Below are positions 1-7,810 of a DNA stretch of 64,000 bases, piece after piece (the first letter of the stretch is position 1; each line of letters starts with the position of its first letter). The translations under genes and the position numbers were made by a program. The stretch spans positions 248,001-312,000 of the forward strand of contig JASBSS010000035.1 of the NCBI GenBank assembly GCA_030148805.1. Reading direction: 5' to 3'. The notes beneath the pieces are model-generated. The model ran no database searches, had not been told where the DNA came from, and saw only the letters and a list, made by a program, of their open reading frames with translations. The DNA comes from Thiogranum sp. GTDB taxonomy: Bacteria; Pseudomonadota; Gammaproteobacteria; DSM-19610.

Positions 1-250
1 CATCGTCTACACCGATATCAGCCGCGACGGCATGATGCAGGGGCTGAACGTGGAGGCGACGGCGAAACTGGCGGCGGAAGTGAGCATTCCGGTGATCGCC
101 TCGGGGGGCATCAGCACCCTCGACGATATCAGCGCGCTGCTGGCGGTGGCCGACGAAGGGATTACCGGGGTGATTATCGGGCGGGCGCTGTACGAGGGCA
201 CGGTCGATCTGGCCGCCGCGCAGAAGCTGGTCGAAGGCGCCCGGGGTTAG
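1..250 (+). CDS. hisA: HisA, ProFAR isomerase, 3' part only
   Basis: This is the C-terminal part of phosphoribosylformimino-5-aminoimidazole carboxamide ribotide isomerase, a (beta/alpha)8-barrel enzyme of histidine biosynthesis. The first full codon is at base 2. The visible end carries the barrel motifs [11 protein letters not shown] (catalytic Asp region), VIASGGIS (phosphate-binding Gly-rich loop) and [11 protein letters not shown] (second phosphate site), all characteristic of HisA. hisF starts 4 bp after the stop, so the two are co-transcribed. The 5' part lies outside the window. Confidence 0.95.
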   Translation, partial: IVYTDISRDGMMQGLNVEATAKLAAEVSIPVIASGGISTLDDISALLAVADEGITGVIIGRALYEGTVDLAAAQKLVEGARG

Positions 251-254
251 TCAG

Positions 255-1034
255 GTGCCGCTGGCCAAACGCATCATCCCTTGCCTCGACGTGGATGCCG
301 GCCGCGTGGTCAAGGGGGTGAAGTTCGTCGATATCCGTGACGCCGGCGATCCGGTGGAGATCGCCAGGCGTTACGACGCCGAGGGCGCCGACGAACTGAC
401 CTTCCTCGATATCACCGCCAGTCACGAGCAGCGCGACACCATGGTGCACGTGGTGGAGCAAGTCGCCGGAGAGGTATTCATCCCGCTGACGGTGGGCGGC
501 GGCATCCGCGAGCTGGCCGATATCCGGCGCATGCTCAACGCCGGCGCCGACAAGGTCGCCATCAACACCGCGGCGGTGTCCAACCCGGAATTCGTGCGCG
601 CCGCCGCCGAGCGTTTCGGTTCCCAGTGCATCGTGGTCGCCATCGATGCCAAGCAGGTCGACGACGGCGTGCAATCCGGCCAGCCGCGCTGGGAAATCTT
701 CACCCATGGCGGGCGCAAGCCGACTGGTCTGGACGCCGTCGAGTGGGCGCGCAAAATGGCCGCTTACGGCGCCGGCGAAATCCTGCTGACCAGCATGGAC
801 CGCGACGGCACGCGCAACGGCTTCGACCTGGCCTTGACGCGCGCGGTCAGCGACGCGGTCGACGTGCCGGTGATCGCCTCGGGCGGGGTGGGGAAGCTGG
901 AGGATCTGGCCGAGGGCGTACTCGCCGGCGGTGCCGACGCCGTGTTGGCGGCCAGTATTTTCCACTTCGGCGAATACAGTATCGCCGAAGCCAAGCGGAC
1001 CCTGGCCGCACGCGCCATCGAGGTCCGGTTGTGA
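255..1034 (+). CDS. hisF: HisF, imidazole glycerol phosphate synthase cyclase subunit
   Basis: The 259-residue product is the normal HisF length. It forms imidazole glycerol phosphate and AICAR from PRFAR, with ammonia supplied by HisH. The start is GTG, 4 bp after the hisA stop. Visible motifs are [15 protein letters not shown] at the N-terminus (catalytic Asp11 equivalent), GGGIRE in the middle, the second catalytic Asp in [11 protein letters not shown], and the phosphate loop PVIASGGVG. The gene sits in the order hisA-hisF-hisI-hisE, with a 124-bp gap before hisI. It is cytoplasmic and shows nothing unusual. Confidence 0.97.
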   Translation: MPLAKRIIPCLDVDAGRVVKGVKFVDIRDAGDPVEIARRYDAEGADELTFLDITASHEQRDTMVHVVEQVAGEVFIPLTVGGGIRELADIRRMLNAGADKVAINTAAVSNPEFVRAAAERFGSQCIVVAIDAKQVDDGVQSGQPRWEIFTHGGRKPTGLDAVEWARKMAAYGAGEILLTSMDRDGTRNGFDLALTRAVSDAVDVPVIASGGVGKLEDLAEGVLAGGADAVLAASIFHFGEYSIAEAKRTLAARAIEVRL

Positions 1035-1158
1035 CCGCGCGAGGAGCGCTGGTGGGCGCAGGCGTGCCGGTCGCCGGAGGGCCGCTCGGCTTGCCACCGG
1101 TGCGCTCCCCTGACACCGCCAGCAGCCTGATTTCGCTGGAAGTCTCGAAGGGTGGGGC

Positions 1159-1551
1159 ATGACCGAGGCGTGGCTCGAAAGCGTGAAATGGGACGCCGAT
1201 GGCCTGGTTCCGGCCATCGCCCAGGACAGCGGCGACGGGCGGGTGCTGATGGTCGCCTGGATGAACCGCGAGGCGCTGCGCCTGACCGCCGAGGGCGGCT
1301 ACGCGGTCTATTGGTCGCGCTCGCGCGGGCGCCTCTGGCCCAAGGGTGAGGAATCGGGAAACCGGCAGAGCGTTAAGGAAATCCGCCTGGACTGCGATAA
1401 TGATGTCATTATTCTCCAGATCGAACAGATCGGGGGTATCGCGTGTCATACCGGAAGGCGCAGTTGTTTTTTTCAGCGGCTGGAGAATGGCGAATGGAAA
1501 AGCGTGGAACCGGTGCTGAAGGATCCCGCCGAGATCTACGGGAAAGGCTGA
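1159..1551 (+). CDS. hisI: HisI, phosphoribosyl-AMP cyclohydrolase
   Basis: A 130-residue stand-alone cyclohydrolase catalysing the third step of histidine synthesis, hydrolytic opening of the PR-AMP purine ring. The family signature is complete: [17 protein letters not shown], then the metal-binding LDCDNDV, then the zinc cysteines in [13 protein letters not shown]. The pyrophosphatase function is in a separate gene (hisE) that starts 1 bp after this stop, so this lineage has split rather than fused hisI and hisE. The intergenic gap after hisF holds no obvious extra gene. Confidence 0.97.
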   Translation: MTEAWLESVKWDADGLVPAIAQDSGDGRVLMVAWMNREALRLTAEGGYAVYWSRSRGRLWPKGEESGNRQSVKEIRLDCDNDVIILQIEQIGGIACHTGRRSCFFQRLENGEWKSVEPVLKDPAEIYGKG

Positions 1552-1552
1552 G

Positions 1553-1867
1553 ATGAGCCCGCAGACCCTGCAACAGCTCGCCGAAGTGCTGGAACAGCGC
1601 AAGCAGGCCGACCCGGAGACTTCCTATGTCGCCAGTCTCTATCACCAGGGGCTGGACGCCATTTTGAAAAAGGTCGGCGAGGAAGCGACCGAAACGGTGA
1701 TCGCGGCCAAGGGCGGCGACCCCGAGCAGCTGGTGTACGAAACCGCCGATCTGTGGTTTCACACCTTGGTTTTATTGGCCCACCAGGGCATGGGCCCGGA
1801 TGAAGTGTTGCGCGAACTGGCGCGCCGCTTCGGACTTTCCGGCCTGGATGAGAAAGCCGCGCGCTAA
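1553..1867 (+). CDS. hisE: HisE, phosphoribosyl-ATP pyrophosphatase
   Basis: A 104-residue all-alpha MazG-fold enzyme that removes pyrophosphate from PR-ATP, the second step of histidine synthesis. Family features are the [21 protein letters not shown] helix pair with its metal-binding Glu residues, and the [13 protein letters not shown] segment. It starts 1 bp after hisI, so translation is probably coupled. tatA follows after about 48 bp, which is the usual hisIE-tatABC order in Gammaproteobacteria. Confidence 0.96.
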   Translation: MSPQTLQQLAEVLEQRKQADPETSYVASLYHQGLDAILKKVGEEATETVIAAKGGDPEQLVYETADLWFHTLVLLAHQGMGPDEVLRELARRFGLSGLDEKAAR

Positions 1868-1915
1868 GGCGCGCCGCGGCGCTCCAGGCCGCAACGACTC
1901 AGGAGATAGTTCAGT

Positions 1916-2143
1916 ATGGGTATCAGTATCTGGCAACTGTTGATCATTCTCGCCATCGTTCTGGTGCTGTTCGGCGCCAAGCGGCTGCGCAACGTCGGCA
2001 GCGACCTCGGCGGCGCGATCAAGGGCTTTCGTCAGGCCATGAAGGAAGACGACAGCGACAACGGCGACGCCAAGCTGGAAGACCAGGGCAGCGGCAAGGT
2101 CATCGACGGCGAGATCACCTCGAAAAAACACGATCAGGTCTGA
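1916..2143 (+). CDS. tatA: TatA, twin-arginine translocase subunit
   Basis: A 75-residue protein with one N-terminal membrane helix (about residues 5-20), the FGAKRLRN hinge, an amphipathic helix and an acidic, Asp/Glu-rich tail. This is the standard TatA build. TatA oligomers form the size-adaptable pore of the Tat pathway, which exports folded, often cofactor-containing proteins. The start has a clear upstream AGGAG. tatB begins 19 bp downstream. Confidence 0.95.
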   Translation: MGISIWQLLIILAIVLVLFGAKRLRNVGSDLGGAIKGFRQAMKEDDSDNGDAKLEDQGSGKVIDGEITSKKHDQV

Positions 2144-2162
2144 GCCGCGGCGCTGAGCGACG

Positions 2163-2555
2163 ATGTTCGATATCGGTTTTTGGGAACTGGCGGTGATCGG
2201 CGTGGTGGCGCTGCTGGTCGTCGGCCCCGAACAACTGCCACGCCTGGCGCGCACCGCCGGCTTGTGGGTGGGGCGCGCGCGCCGCTTCGTGTCCTCGGTG
2301 AAAGCCGATATCGATCGCGAACTGGCGGCGGACGAGTTGCGCAAGTCGCTGGCCAAACAGGCCGACTCGGAAAGCCTTTACGAAATCATCGAAGACACCA
2401 AGCGCAGCATAAGCCCGCCGGCCGAGAGCGCGCCGTCGCCCGAACAAGCCAAACCGGCCCGGCCGGCCGAGGACGCCGAGCCGGCCCGCCCAGCCGAGGA
2501 AGCCAGGCCGGCGGCGCCGCCGGTGGCCGACAAGTCACATGACAGCCACGGATAA
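2163..2555 (+). CDS. tatB: TatB, twin-arginine translocase subunit
   Basis: A 130-residue Tat receptor component. It opens with [21 protein letters not shown], a single membrane helix ending in the conserved Glu-Gln-Leu-Pro segment, followed by an amphipathic helix and a Pro/Ala/Glu-rich low-complexity tail (about residues 85-125). TatB pairs with TatC to bind twin-arginine signal peptides. The last 17 bp overlap the start of tatC, so the two are probably translationally coupled. Confidence 0.95.
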   Translation: MFDIGFWELAVIGVVALLVVGPEQLPRLARTAGLWVGRARRFVSSVKADIDRELAADELRKSLAKQADSESLYEIIEDTKRSISPPAESAPSPEQAKPARPAEDAEPARPAEEARPAAPPVADKSHDSHG

Positions 2556-3402
2556 CCCGCCGCCCGAGACCGACGAGCAGCCGTTTGTTTCCCACCTGAT
2601 CGAGCTGCGCGACCGCCTGCTCAGGATCGTGCTGGTGGTGGTGGTGATCTTTCTCGCCCTGGCGCCTTTCGCCAACTGGCTGTTCAGCCGCCTCGCCGGG
2701 CCGTTGACCGCGCACATGCCCGCGGGCACCTCGATGGTGGCGATCGACGTCGCCTCGCCCTTTTTCACGCCCTTCAAGCTGGCGATGGTGGTGGCGGTGT
2801 TCATCGCCATGCCCTTCATCCTCTACCAGCTTTGGGCCTTCGTCGCGCCCGGCCTGTATCGGCACGAACGCAAACGCGTCATGCCGCTGCTGGTCTCCAG
2901 CACCCTGTTGTTCTACATCGGTGCGGCTTTCGCCTACTTCGTGGTATTCCCGCTGGTGTTCGGGTTCCTCACCAAGACCGCCCCCGAGGGGGTGGCGGTG
3001 ATGACGGATATCAGCCGCTACCTCGATTTCGTGTTGACCATGTTCTTTGCCTTCGGCGTGGCCTTCGAGGTGCCGGTGGCGGTGGTGCTGTTGCTCTGGA
3101 CCGGGGTGGTCTCGGCGGAGTCGCTGAAAAACAAGCGGCCCTATATCATCGTCGCCGCGTTCGTCATCGGCATGGTGCTGACACCCCCCGATATCATTTC
3201 CCAGACCTTGCTGGCGGTGCCGATGTGGTTGCTCTATGAAGTCGGCGTCTTCCTGGGGACCCGCTTTGCGCCCCGGAAAGCCGAAGAAGAGGACGCCAAC
3301 GACAGCGGTCATGGCGAATACGAGCCGCTGAGCGACGCCGAGATGGAGCGCGAATTCGACCGGGCCGAGGCCGAGGAGCACGGTGACCGGCCCGGCGGCT
3401 GA
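2539..3402 (+). CDS. tatC: TatC, Sec-independent translocase core subunit
   Basis: A 287-residue polytopic protein with six predicted membrane helices. Family motifs visible are [15 protein letters not shown] near the N-terminus (signal-peptide binding, with the conserved Glu) and FALAFPLVF-like/LTPPDIISQ segments near the last helices. The cytoplasmic tail is long and charged (about residues 250-287). It recognises the RR motif together with TatB. It is convergent with the pentapeptide gene, with only 9 bp between the stops. Confidence 0.96.
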   Translation: MTATDNPPPETDEQPFVSHLIELRDRLLRIVLVVVVIFLALAPFANWLFSRLAGPLTAHMPAGTSMVAIDVASPFFTPFKLAMVVAVFIAMPFILYQLWAFVAPGLYRHERKRVMPLLVSSTLLFYIGAAFAYFVVFPLVFGFLTKTAPEGVAVMTDISRYLDFVLTMFFAFGVAFEVPVAVVLLLWTGVVSAESLKNKRPYIIVAAFVIGMVLTPPDIISQTLLAVPMWLLYEVGVFLGTRFAPRKAEEEDANDSGHGEYEPLSDAEMEREFDRAEAEEHGDRPGG

Positions 3403-3416
3403 GCGGCCTTCTCAGC
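3398..3416. other. Short inverted repeat between convergent stop codons
   Basis: GCTGAG and CTCAGC form a 6-bp stem with a 7-nt loop spanning the tatC stop and the stop of the opposing pentapeptide gene. There is no T-run on either strand, so it is at best a weak bidirectional transcription end. Confidence 0.3.
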
Positions 3417-3756
3417 GGTAGCGCATGCGGGTGCCGTGCGTCAGCGACAGCGTGATCTCTTCGGCGCTCAGCGCCTTGGGGAAGTAGGCCCCGGAGATCT
3501 TCGCGGCATTGATGCTGGCGCCTTCGAGGTTGGTCTCGGAGAAGTCCACGCCCCTCAGATCCGCCTGACGAAAATAGCAATCGCGCAAATCCAGCCCCTT
3601 GGCGTCGAGCTTGCGCAGGTCCAGGGTGCGGAAATCACAGCCCACCAGATTGCAGGTCTCGCCGGAGGCGCGACGGGAATTGAACTCCTCGACGGCACCT
3701 TCGCGCAGCAGGCGGTACAGGGGGTCGTCGGTGATTTGCGGCGTGTTGGCGGTCAT
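3412..3756 (-). CDS. Pentapeptide-repeat protein
   Basis: A 114-residue protein. The ATG at 3756 is chosen over the upstream one at 3804 because a GAGGA sits 8 nt before it and the preceding residues look non-coding. Residues about 40-95 carry A(D/N)LxX-type pentapeptides (CDFRT LDLRK LDAKG LDLRD CYFRQ ADLRG VDFSE TNLEG ASINA AKISG AYFPK), predicting a short right-handed quadrilateral beta-helix. The function of such short single-domain members is unknown. It is convergent with tatC and lies at the edge of the accessory block. Confidence 0.85.
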   Translation of the reverse strand: MTANTPQITDDPLYRLLREGAVEEFNSRRASGETCNLVGCDFRTLDLRKLDAKGLDLRDCYFRQADLRGVDFSETNLEGASINAAKISGAYFPKALSAEEITLSLTHGTRMRYR

Positions 3757-3994
3757 GACGGATTCCTCTTTTGCCTGGATCAAAAAGGCGATGCTACCTC
3801 TCATTGTCGGCAGATAGTAGGTAAAACTACATAGGAAATGCCATCGCCGGAGGTCCCGGGAGATGTCCTAACCCGGGTTGTGGCGTGATGTCCAGGGGCG
3901 GTTAGACGGCCATGGGGACCAGCGGCCGTCAGTAGGCCTGGTGAGAGCCCCGAACGGTGTTGGCGTGCCAGCGCCCGAGGCGGGGTCGGCGGCG

Positions 3995-4771
3995 TTATGG
4001 TGTCGGCGAAAGCGGGCCGCCACCGGCACCCATGCGGCGGATCGAGATGAGCGGCTCGCTCGCCGCGTCCCGCTCGGGGTGGCGCACGGCGACCCGCACC
4101 GGCGACAGGTGGGGCGTGGCAAGCTCGTCGGGCGCGAGGCTGCACTGGTCGTTGTCGACCTGAATCCATCCGTGCGCCAGGTCCAGGCCCAGGGTCAGAA
4201 CCTGATCCTCGGCCGCCTGGATGACCTCCTGCAGGCAGCGGCCGATCGCGGCCCGGCGCTCGACCTCGAGCCCCTGCGCCGACCAGCATGACAGCGCGCG
4301 CAAAACCCCTGCCGAACCGATGATATGGTAATGGGCCATCAGGCGTTCGTAGACCGTCGCCCCGCCGTGGCGCTCGATGAGGGTTTGCATGATCATCCGG
4401 TTGCTGGGTCTGCGGGGCATCTCGTCGGGTGGCAGGTCGGGGGGGAGAAAGTCGGCCAGGCGCTCGCCGCAATCGCCGCCCAACATCAATTCCTCCACCA
4501 TGAGAGACATACTGGAGTGCGTCGATACCCCGCAACGAAGGGCGTGGAGAGCCACGGCGACGGCTTCGTTGCGGTGACCGCCGATACCCAGCCCGCACAG
4601 CCGGTGATCGACGATATCGTGCACGAACACCGACGTGTCCGAACGTTCACCGACAAACGCCGTCGTCGCGATCACCCGGGGGTCGCCCATTGTCGACGCC
4701 AGTTTCCACCCGCGCGCGCCGAATCCATCCTCCCACTCAGAGCGGTAAACGACATCGACAATGGCGGCCAT
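3995..4771 (-). CDS. Unrecognised protein, last gene of PPOX-GST operon
   Basis: 258 residues from the ATG at 4771, which has a GAGGAGG 8 nt upstream; the longer frame to 5011 runs antiparallel through the GST gene and is not credible. I do not recognise the family. The central part has a striking HDIVDH ... GIGGHRNEA stretch (residues about 51-70) with closely spaced His and Asp that could bind a metal, and there are several cysteines. No signal peptide or membrane helix is seen. It starts 13 bp after the GST stop and probably belongs to the same MarR-controlled transcript as the PPOX and GST genes. Confidence 0.7.
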   Translation of the reverse strand: MAAIVDVVYRSEWEDGFGARGWKLASTMGDPRVIATTAFVGERSDTSVFVHDIVDHRLCGLGIGGHRNEAVAVALHALRCGVSTHSSMSLMVEELMLGGDCGERLADFLPPDLPPDEMPRRPSNRMIMQTLIERHGGATVYERLMAHYHIIGSAGVLRALSCWSAQGLEVERRAAIGRCLQEVIQAAEDQVLTLGLDLAHGWIQVDNDQCSLAPDELATPHLSPVRVAVRHPERDAASEPLISIRRMGAGGGPLSPTP

Positions 4772-4784
4772 GGGATCGCCCTCC

Positions 4785-5396
4785 TCAGGCGACGTTCTGG
4801 GCGCGTTCCAGCATCGGAACGTAGCCCGGTAAGGACTCGATAGCCTCGAACCAGCGGCGGATGTTGGCATAGCCCCGCAAGGACAGATCGGCCTCCTCGG
4901 CGCAGCGCACGTACGGGTAGCAGGCGAGGTCCGCCAGGCTCGACTGTTCACCGGCGAGCCACGGCGAGCGCTCCAGTTGCGACTCGAGCAGATCGAGCGC
5001 GGCCACCCCACGCTTTTGCAGTTCCTGCAGATCGCCCTGGCGGCCGAACTTGAGGCAGGCCCGGGCAGCGGCCAGGCCGTACTGGATTTCGTGTCCGGCG
5101 ACGGCGAGCCACTGCTGCACCCGGCTCATGAGCAGCGGATCGGCCGGCAGCCAGTGGCCCGCGTCATAGCGGCGGGCGAGATACACCAGAATCGCGTGGG
5201 AGTCCCAGACGACTGTGTCGCCGTCCACCAGCACGGGGATTTCGCCGCGGGGATTGAGCCGCAGGAATTTCTCGGTCAGGTGCTCTCCCGATGCCAGATT
5301 GACCGGCACGCGTTCGTGTTCCAGGTTGAGCATCGACAACAGCAGTCGAGCCTTGTAGCAGTTTCCGGAGACATCCAGGTCGTATAGTGTGAGCAT
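4785..5396 (-). CDS. Glutathione S-transferase family protein
   Basis: 203 residues from the ATG at 5396, which has a GAGGAG about 6 nt upstream; the ATG at 5411 overlaps that ribosome site. The N-terminal thioredoxin-fold domain has LYDLDVSGNCYKARLLLSML, the cis-Pro motif GEIPVLVDGD and the glutathione-contacting WDSHAILVYLA. The C-terminal helical domain ends with a conserved WLAGEQSSLADLACYPYV segment. It could conjugate glutathione to, or isomerise, an organic substrate. It is the middle gene of a three-gene unit (PPOX-GST-unknown) divergent from the tautomerase/AsnRS-like operon. Confidence 0.9.
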   Translation of the reverse strand: MLTLYDLDVSGNCYKARLLLSMLNLEHERVPVNLASGEHLTEKFLRLNPRGEIPVLVDGDTVVWDSHAILVYLARRYDAGHWLPADPLLMSRVQQWLAVAGHEIQYGLAAARACLKFGRQGDLQELQKRGVAALDLLESQLERSPWLAGEQSSLADLACYPYVRCAEEADLSLRGYANIRRWFEAIESLPGYVPMLERAQNVA

Positions 5397-5417
5397 GTCG
5401 CTTCTCCTCATAGTTGT

Positions 5418-5948
5418 TTAGGTGTTGGGTTCGGTGGCAGGGATCAGGTGTGGAATGCGTCGTGTGCAGTTGCGTATGACTTCCTCGATTTCGATGCTTA
5501 CGATCAGCCTTGCATTCTCCCAGCGGGTACCGAGCGGGTGTTGCTTCGCGTCCGTCACTTCAGCCCGCCCGTTGATCTTCAGACGGCGTCGGCTCTCGAA
5601 GGAAAGCGCGAGCAGACCGATATGCGGATTGGACAGCATGTTGCCTACCGACAGCATCAGATCGTTGCCTGGAAATTCCGGATAGCAGAGCCTCGTTCGC
5701 GTCTCGGCGATCAGGATGCCGGGGCCACCGCCCTTGAAGTTGCATTGAAGGCGGCCGTTGTGATCCGCCGTGGCCACGAAGAAGAAGGGCAAGGTCTGTA
5801 GGAAGGCGACCTGCTCCTCGTCGAGCTCCGATATCGAGGGCATGGCATTGATGATCCTGTCTGCCCGATCCGGGTCGGCGAAGCGGCTTTGTGCCTCGAG
5901 GGTGCCCTGGTGGAATACCCGGCTTGCGCGTGAATCCGTCGTGTTCAT
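5418..5948 (-). CDS. Pyridoxamine 5'-phosphate oxidase-like FMN-binding protein
   Basis: A 176-residue split-barrel flavoprotein. Residues about 47-75 (FLQTLPFFFVATADHNG ... NFKGGGPG) and LCYPEFPGNDLMLSVGNMLSNPHIGLL match the PPOX-like family that binds FMN (or haem/F420) and reduces small organic molecules. It is the first gene of a leftward operon. A -35 TTGACG (6005-6010) and -10 TACAAT (5983-5988), both on the minus strand with 16-bp spacing, precede it, and a palindrome identical to the block's consensus covers the -10. The substrate is unknown. Confidence 0.85.
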   Translation of the reverse strand: MNTTDSRASRVFHQGTLEAQSRFADPDRADRIINAMPSISELDEEQVAFLQTLPFFFVATADHNGRLQCNFKGGGPGILIAETRTRLCYPEFPGNDLMLSVGNMLSNPHIGLLALSFESRRRLKINGRAEVTDAKQHPLGTRWENARLIVSIEIEEVIRNCTRRIPHLIPATEPNT

Positions 5949-5982
5949 GTCTCGACCTCATACCGTCCAGTCTGCATGTATG

Positions 5983-6010
5983 ATTGTACATACAAAAGAA
6001 CTGTCGTCAA
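5983..6010 (-). promoter_or_regulatory. Promoter of PPOX operon with operator site 1
   Basis: On the minus strand, TTGACG (6005-6010), a 16-bp spacer and TACAAT (5983-5988) form a sigma70-like promoter 35-60 bp before the PPOX start codon. The palindrome TTGTACATACAA (plus strand 5984-5995) overlaps the -10, the position expected for a repressor. A further partial half-site, TGCATGTATG, sits at 5973-5982. The same palindrome recurs at four other promoters of this block. Confidence 0.65.
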
Positions 6011-6067
6011 CCGGTAACAGTTTGAGTGCTTGAGGCAAATTTTAAACGTCCGTTAACAAAAACCCTC

Positions 6068-6096
6068 TTGACAGCGTCCCGCGTGTACGTACACTT
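6068..6096 (+). promoter_or_regulatory. Promoter of tautomerase gene with operator site 2
   Basis: TTGACA (6068-6073), a 16-bp spacer and TACACT (6090-6095) precede the tautomerase gene. A perfect 12-bp palindrome, GTGTACGTACAC (6083-6094), fills the end of the spacer and the -10 box. Its core TGTA-N2-TACA is shared with sites 1, 3 and 4. The transcript leader would be about 105 nt. Confidence 0.65.
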
Positions 6097-6207
6097 CCAT
6101 GCAGCGTCAATGAATGACGCGCCGGCACCCACCGCCGCCAGGCACCATCTTCGCTTGCCGCCGGGGACAAAACAGGAACGCCGGAATCTTCTATGGAGGG
6201 AGTGAAA

Positions 6208-6429
6208 GTGCCGTATGTCAATATCCGTGTCACCAACGAGAAGCTCACCAGGGAAAAAAAAGCCGAGCTCATTGCCGGCGTCACCCAGCTTCTGGTAACC
6301 GTCCTCGACAAAAATCCCGAAACCACCGTGGTCATCATCGATGAAGTCGATACCGACAACTGGGGTATCGGCGGACAGACGGTGACGGTGCGCCGCGCTC
6401 CCAAGACCGACGAAAAAGCCTCTCCCTGA
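6208..6429 (+). CDS. 4-oxalocrotonate tautomerase-like protein
   Basis: A 73-residue small tautomerase. The GTG at 6208 is the likely start: it follows a GGAGGGAG by about 7 nt and places Pro directly after the initiator Met, giving the catalytic N-terminal proline of the 4-OT superfamily (MPYVNIRVTNEKLT). The upstream ATG at 6193 would bury that proline. The ETTVVIIDEVDTDNWGIGG segment matches the oligomer-forming second half. 4-OT enzymes tautomerise enol/keto acids, commonly in aromatic degradation. It has its own predicted operator-controlled promoter and is followed by a second one. Confidence 0.88.
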   Translation: MPYVNIRVTNEKLTREKKAELIAGVTQLLVTVLDKNPETTVVIIDEVDTDNWGIGGQTVTVRRAPKTDEKASP

Positions 6430-6442
6430 TTTTGTGGTCCGC

Positions 6443-6501
6443 TTGACACCGGATTTGAGTGGCTCTTCAATCATATGTATGTACAACCAATAGTTAGGAG
6501 G
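6443..6501 (+). promoter_or_regulatory. Promoter of AsnRS-like operon, operator site 3, strong RBS
   Basis: TTGACA (6443-6448), a 17-bp spacer and TTCAAT (6466-6471) form a probable promoter. TGTATGTACA (6476-6485) lies over the expected transcription start and is an 11/12 match to the block's palindrome when flanks are included. AGGAGG at 6496-6501 is a near-ideal ribosome site 5 nt before the ATG at 6507. Confidence 0.6.
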
Positions 6502-6506
6502 TTTAT

Positions 6507-7766
6507 ATGGATGCGCTATTTGCCGAGAACAACGATGCCCGCGAAGCTCTGTTGATGAGGGGCTGGCTGGAATCCGTCGAGTCAGCCGGCGATGGTGAGA
6601 CGATTATACGGGTGCGTTCCGACAACGCTATCCGTGGTGCCGTGCTCGCCGCCGAGATCGTGGACGTCGGTGAGACGCCGCTGCAAAGCGTCGTCGAGGT
6701 CTACGGCTACCTCGACGAGCATAGCGACATGGGTGTCGCGACGTCGGTGGAGGTCGTCAATCGTGCCGAGCAGTTGCCAGTCGATCTGGAGTGCCCCGAT
6801 CTGGGCAACGATCGCTACCGCCATCTCCACCTGCGCACGCCGGCATTGCGCGCGGCCGTGATGTTTCGTCACTACGTGCAGAAACACGCCCGGTCATTTC
6901 TGGAGGACCGCGGCTTTTTTCACGTCCATACGCCGATCATGACCGAAGCCTCCTGCGTGTGCAGCGGCGATGTCTTCACCTTCCCCTACTACGACAAGAA
7001 AATCGCGACCCTGATCCAGAGTCCTTGGATGTACGCCGACTCCCTGGTCGGTAGCGTGGAAAAAGTCTACGCTCTGAATCCGTCATTCCGCCGGGAGAAA
7101 ACGGCGACCACGACCCACCTGGTCGAGATCTGGCAGCTACAGGTCGACAGTGCCTGGGAGACCAACGAAAGCGTGATGGCGTTGGAGGAAACCTTGGTGC
7201 GGACCTTGGCGCGGGAGTTTCGCCAGCAGCACGGCGATCTCTATGCGCTGGCCGGATTGAGCATGGATCACCTGGCCGCCTTCGAGCAGCCCTATTCCCA
7301 AATCCGCTATCGCGAGGCCGTCGAGCGGATTCGTGCCCTGGGCTTCGCCATGGAATACGGTGACGATTTCGACGACCAGGCCTTGTACGCGCTGGGTCAG
7401 GAGTTCGCCGCGCCGTTCTTCGTGACCCATTATCCCAAGCGTCTGAAGAACTTCTGGTTTCCTTCCTTGGAGGCGGATCCCGAACTGACCCCATCCAACG
7501 ACTTGTTCGCCCACACCGGTCACGGCGAAATCATCGGTGGCGGCGAACGCGTCAGCAGCGCGCAGGAGCTGGCGAGCAATCTTGAATATTACGGTCACGA
7601 TCTCGAGGAATTCGACTGGTTTCTGGAGACGCGCAGGTTCGGCTGTGTACCGCATGCCGGATTCTCCATCGGCTTCGACCGTTTGACGGCCATGTTGATG
7701 GGGACCGATCACATCAACAAGGCCACCGTCTATCCCCGGCTGCCCCACGGCGGTCTCAGGCCGTGA
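6507..7766 (+). CDS. AsnRS/AspRS-like class II aminoacyl-tRNA synthetase paralogue
   Basis: 419 residues with the full class IIb layout: an N-terminal OB-fold-like region (about 15-90), motif 1 (FLEDRGFFHVHTPIMTE, 131-147), motif 2 (FRREKTATTTHLVEIWQL, 194-211), an EIIGGGERV segment (341-349) matching the AsnRS EIIGG(S)QRE, and motif 3 (GFSIGFDRL, 385-393). ATP and amino-acid activation therefore look intact. The gene sits first in a ten-gene metabolic operon under a MarR-type operator rather than with translation genes. It may be a dedicated enzyme (amide- or ester-forming ligase, or a source of charged tRNA for a pathway), or simply the cell's AsnRS moved here. Confidence 0.85.
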   Translation: MDALFAENNDAREALLMRGWLESVESAGDGETIIRVRSDNAIRGAVLAAEIVDVGETPLQSVVEVYGYLDEHSDMGVATSVEVVNRAEQLPVDLECPDLGNDRYRHLHLRTPALRAAVMFRHYVQKHARSFLEDRGFFHVHTPIMTEASCVCSGDVFTFPYYDKKIATLIQSPWMYADSLVGSVEKVYALNPSFRREKTATTTHLVEIWQLQVDSAWETNESVMALEETLVRTLAREFRQQHGDLYALAGLSMDHLAAFEQPYSQIRYREAVERIRALGFAMEYGDDFDDQALYALGQEFAAPFFVTHYPKRLKNFWFPSLEADPELTPSNDLFAHTGHGEIIGGGERVSSAQELASNLEYYGHDLEEFDWFLETRRFGCVPHAGFSIGFDRLTAMLMGTDHINKATVYPRLPHGGLRP

Positions 7767-7810
7767 GCCGGAACTCAAGCCCATCACTTGCTGGAAAAAG
7801 GAGAGGAAAT

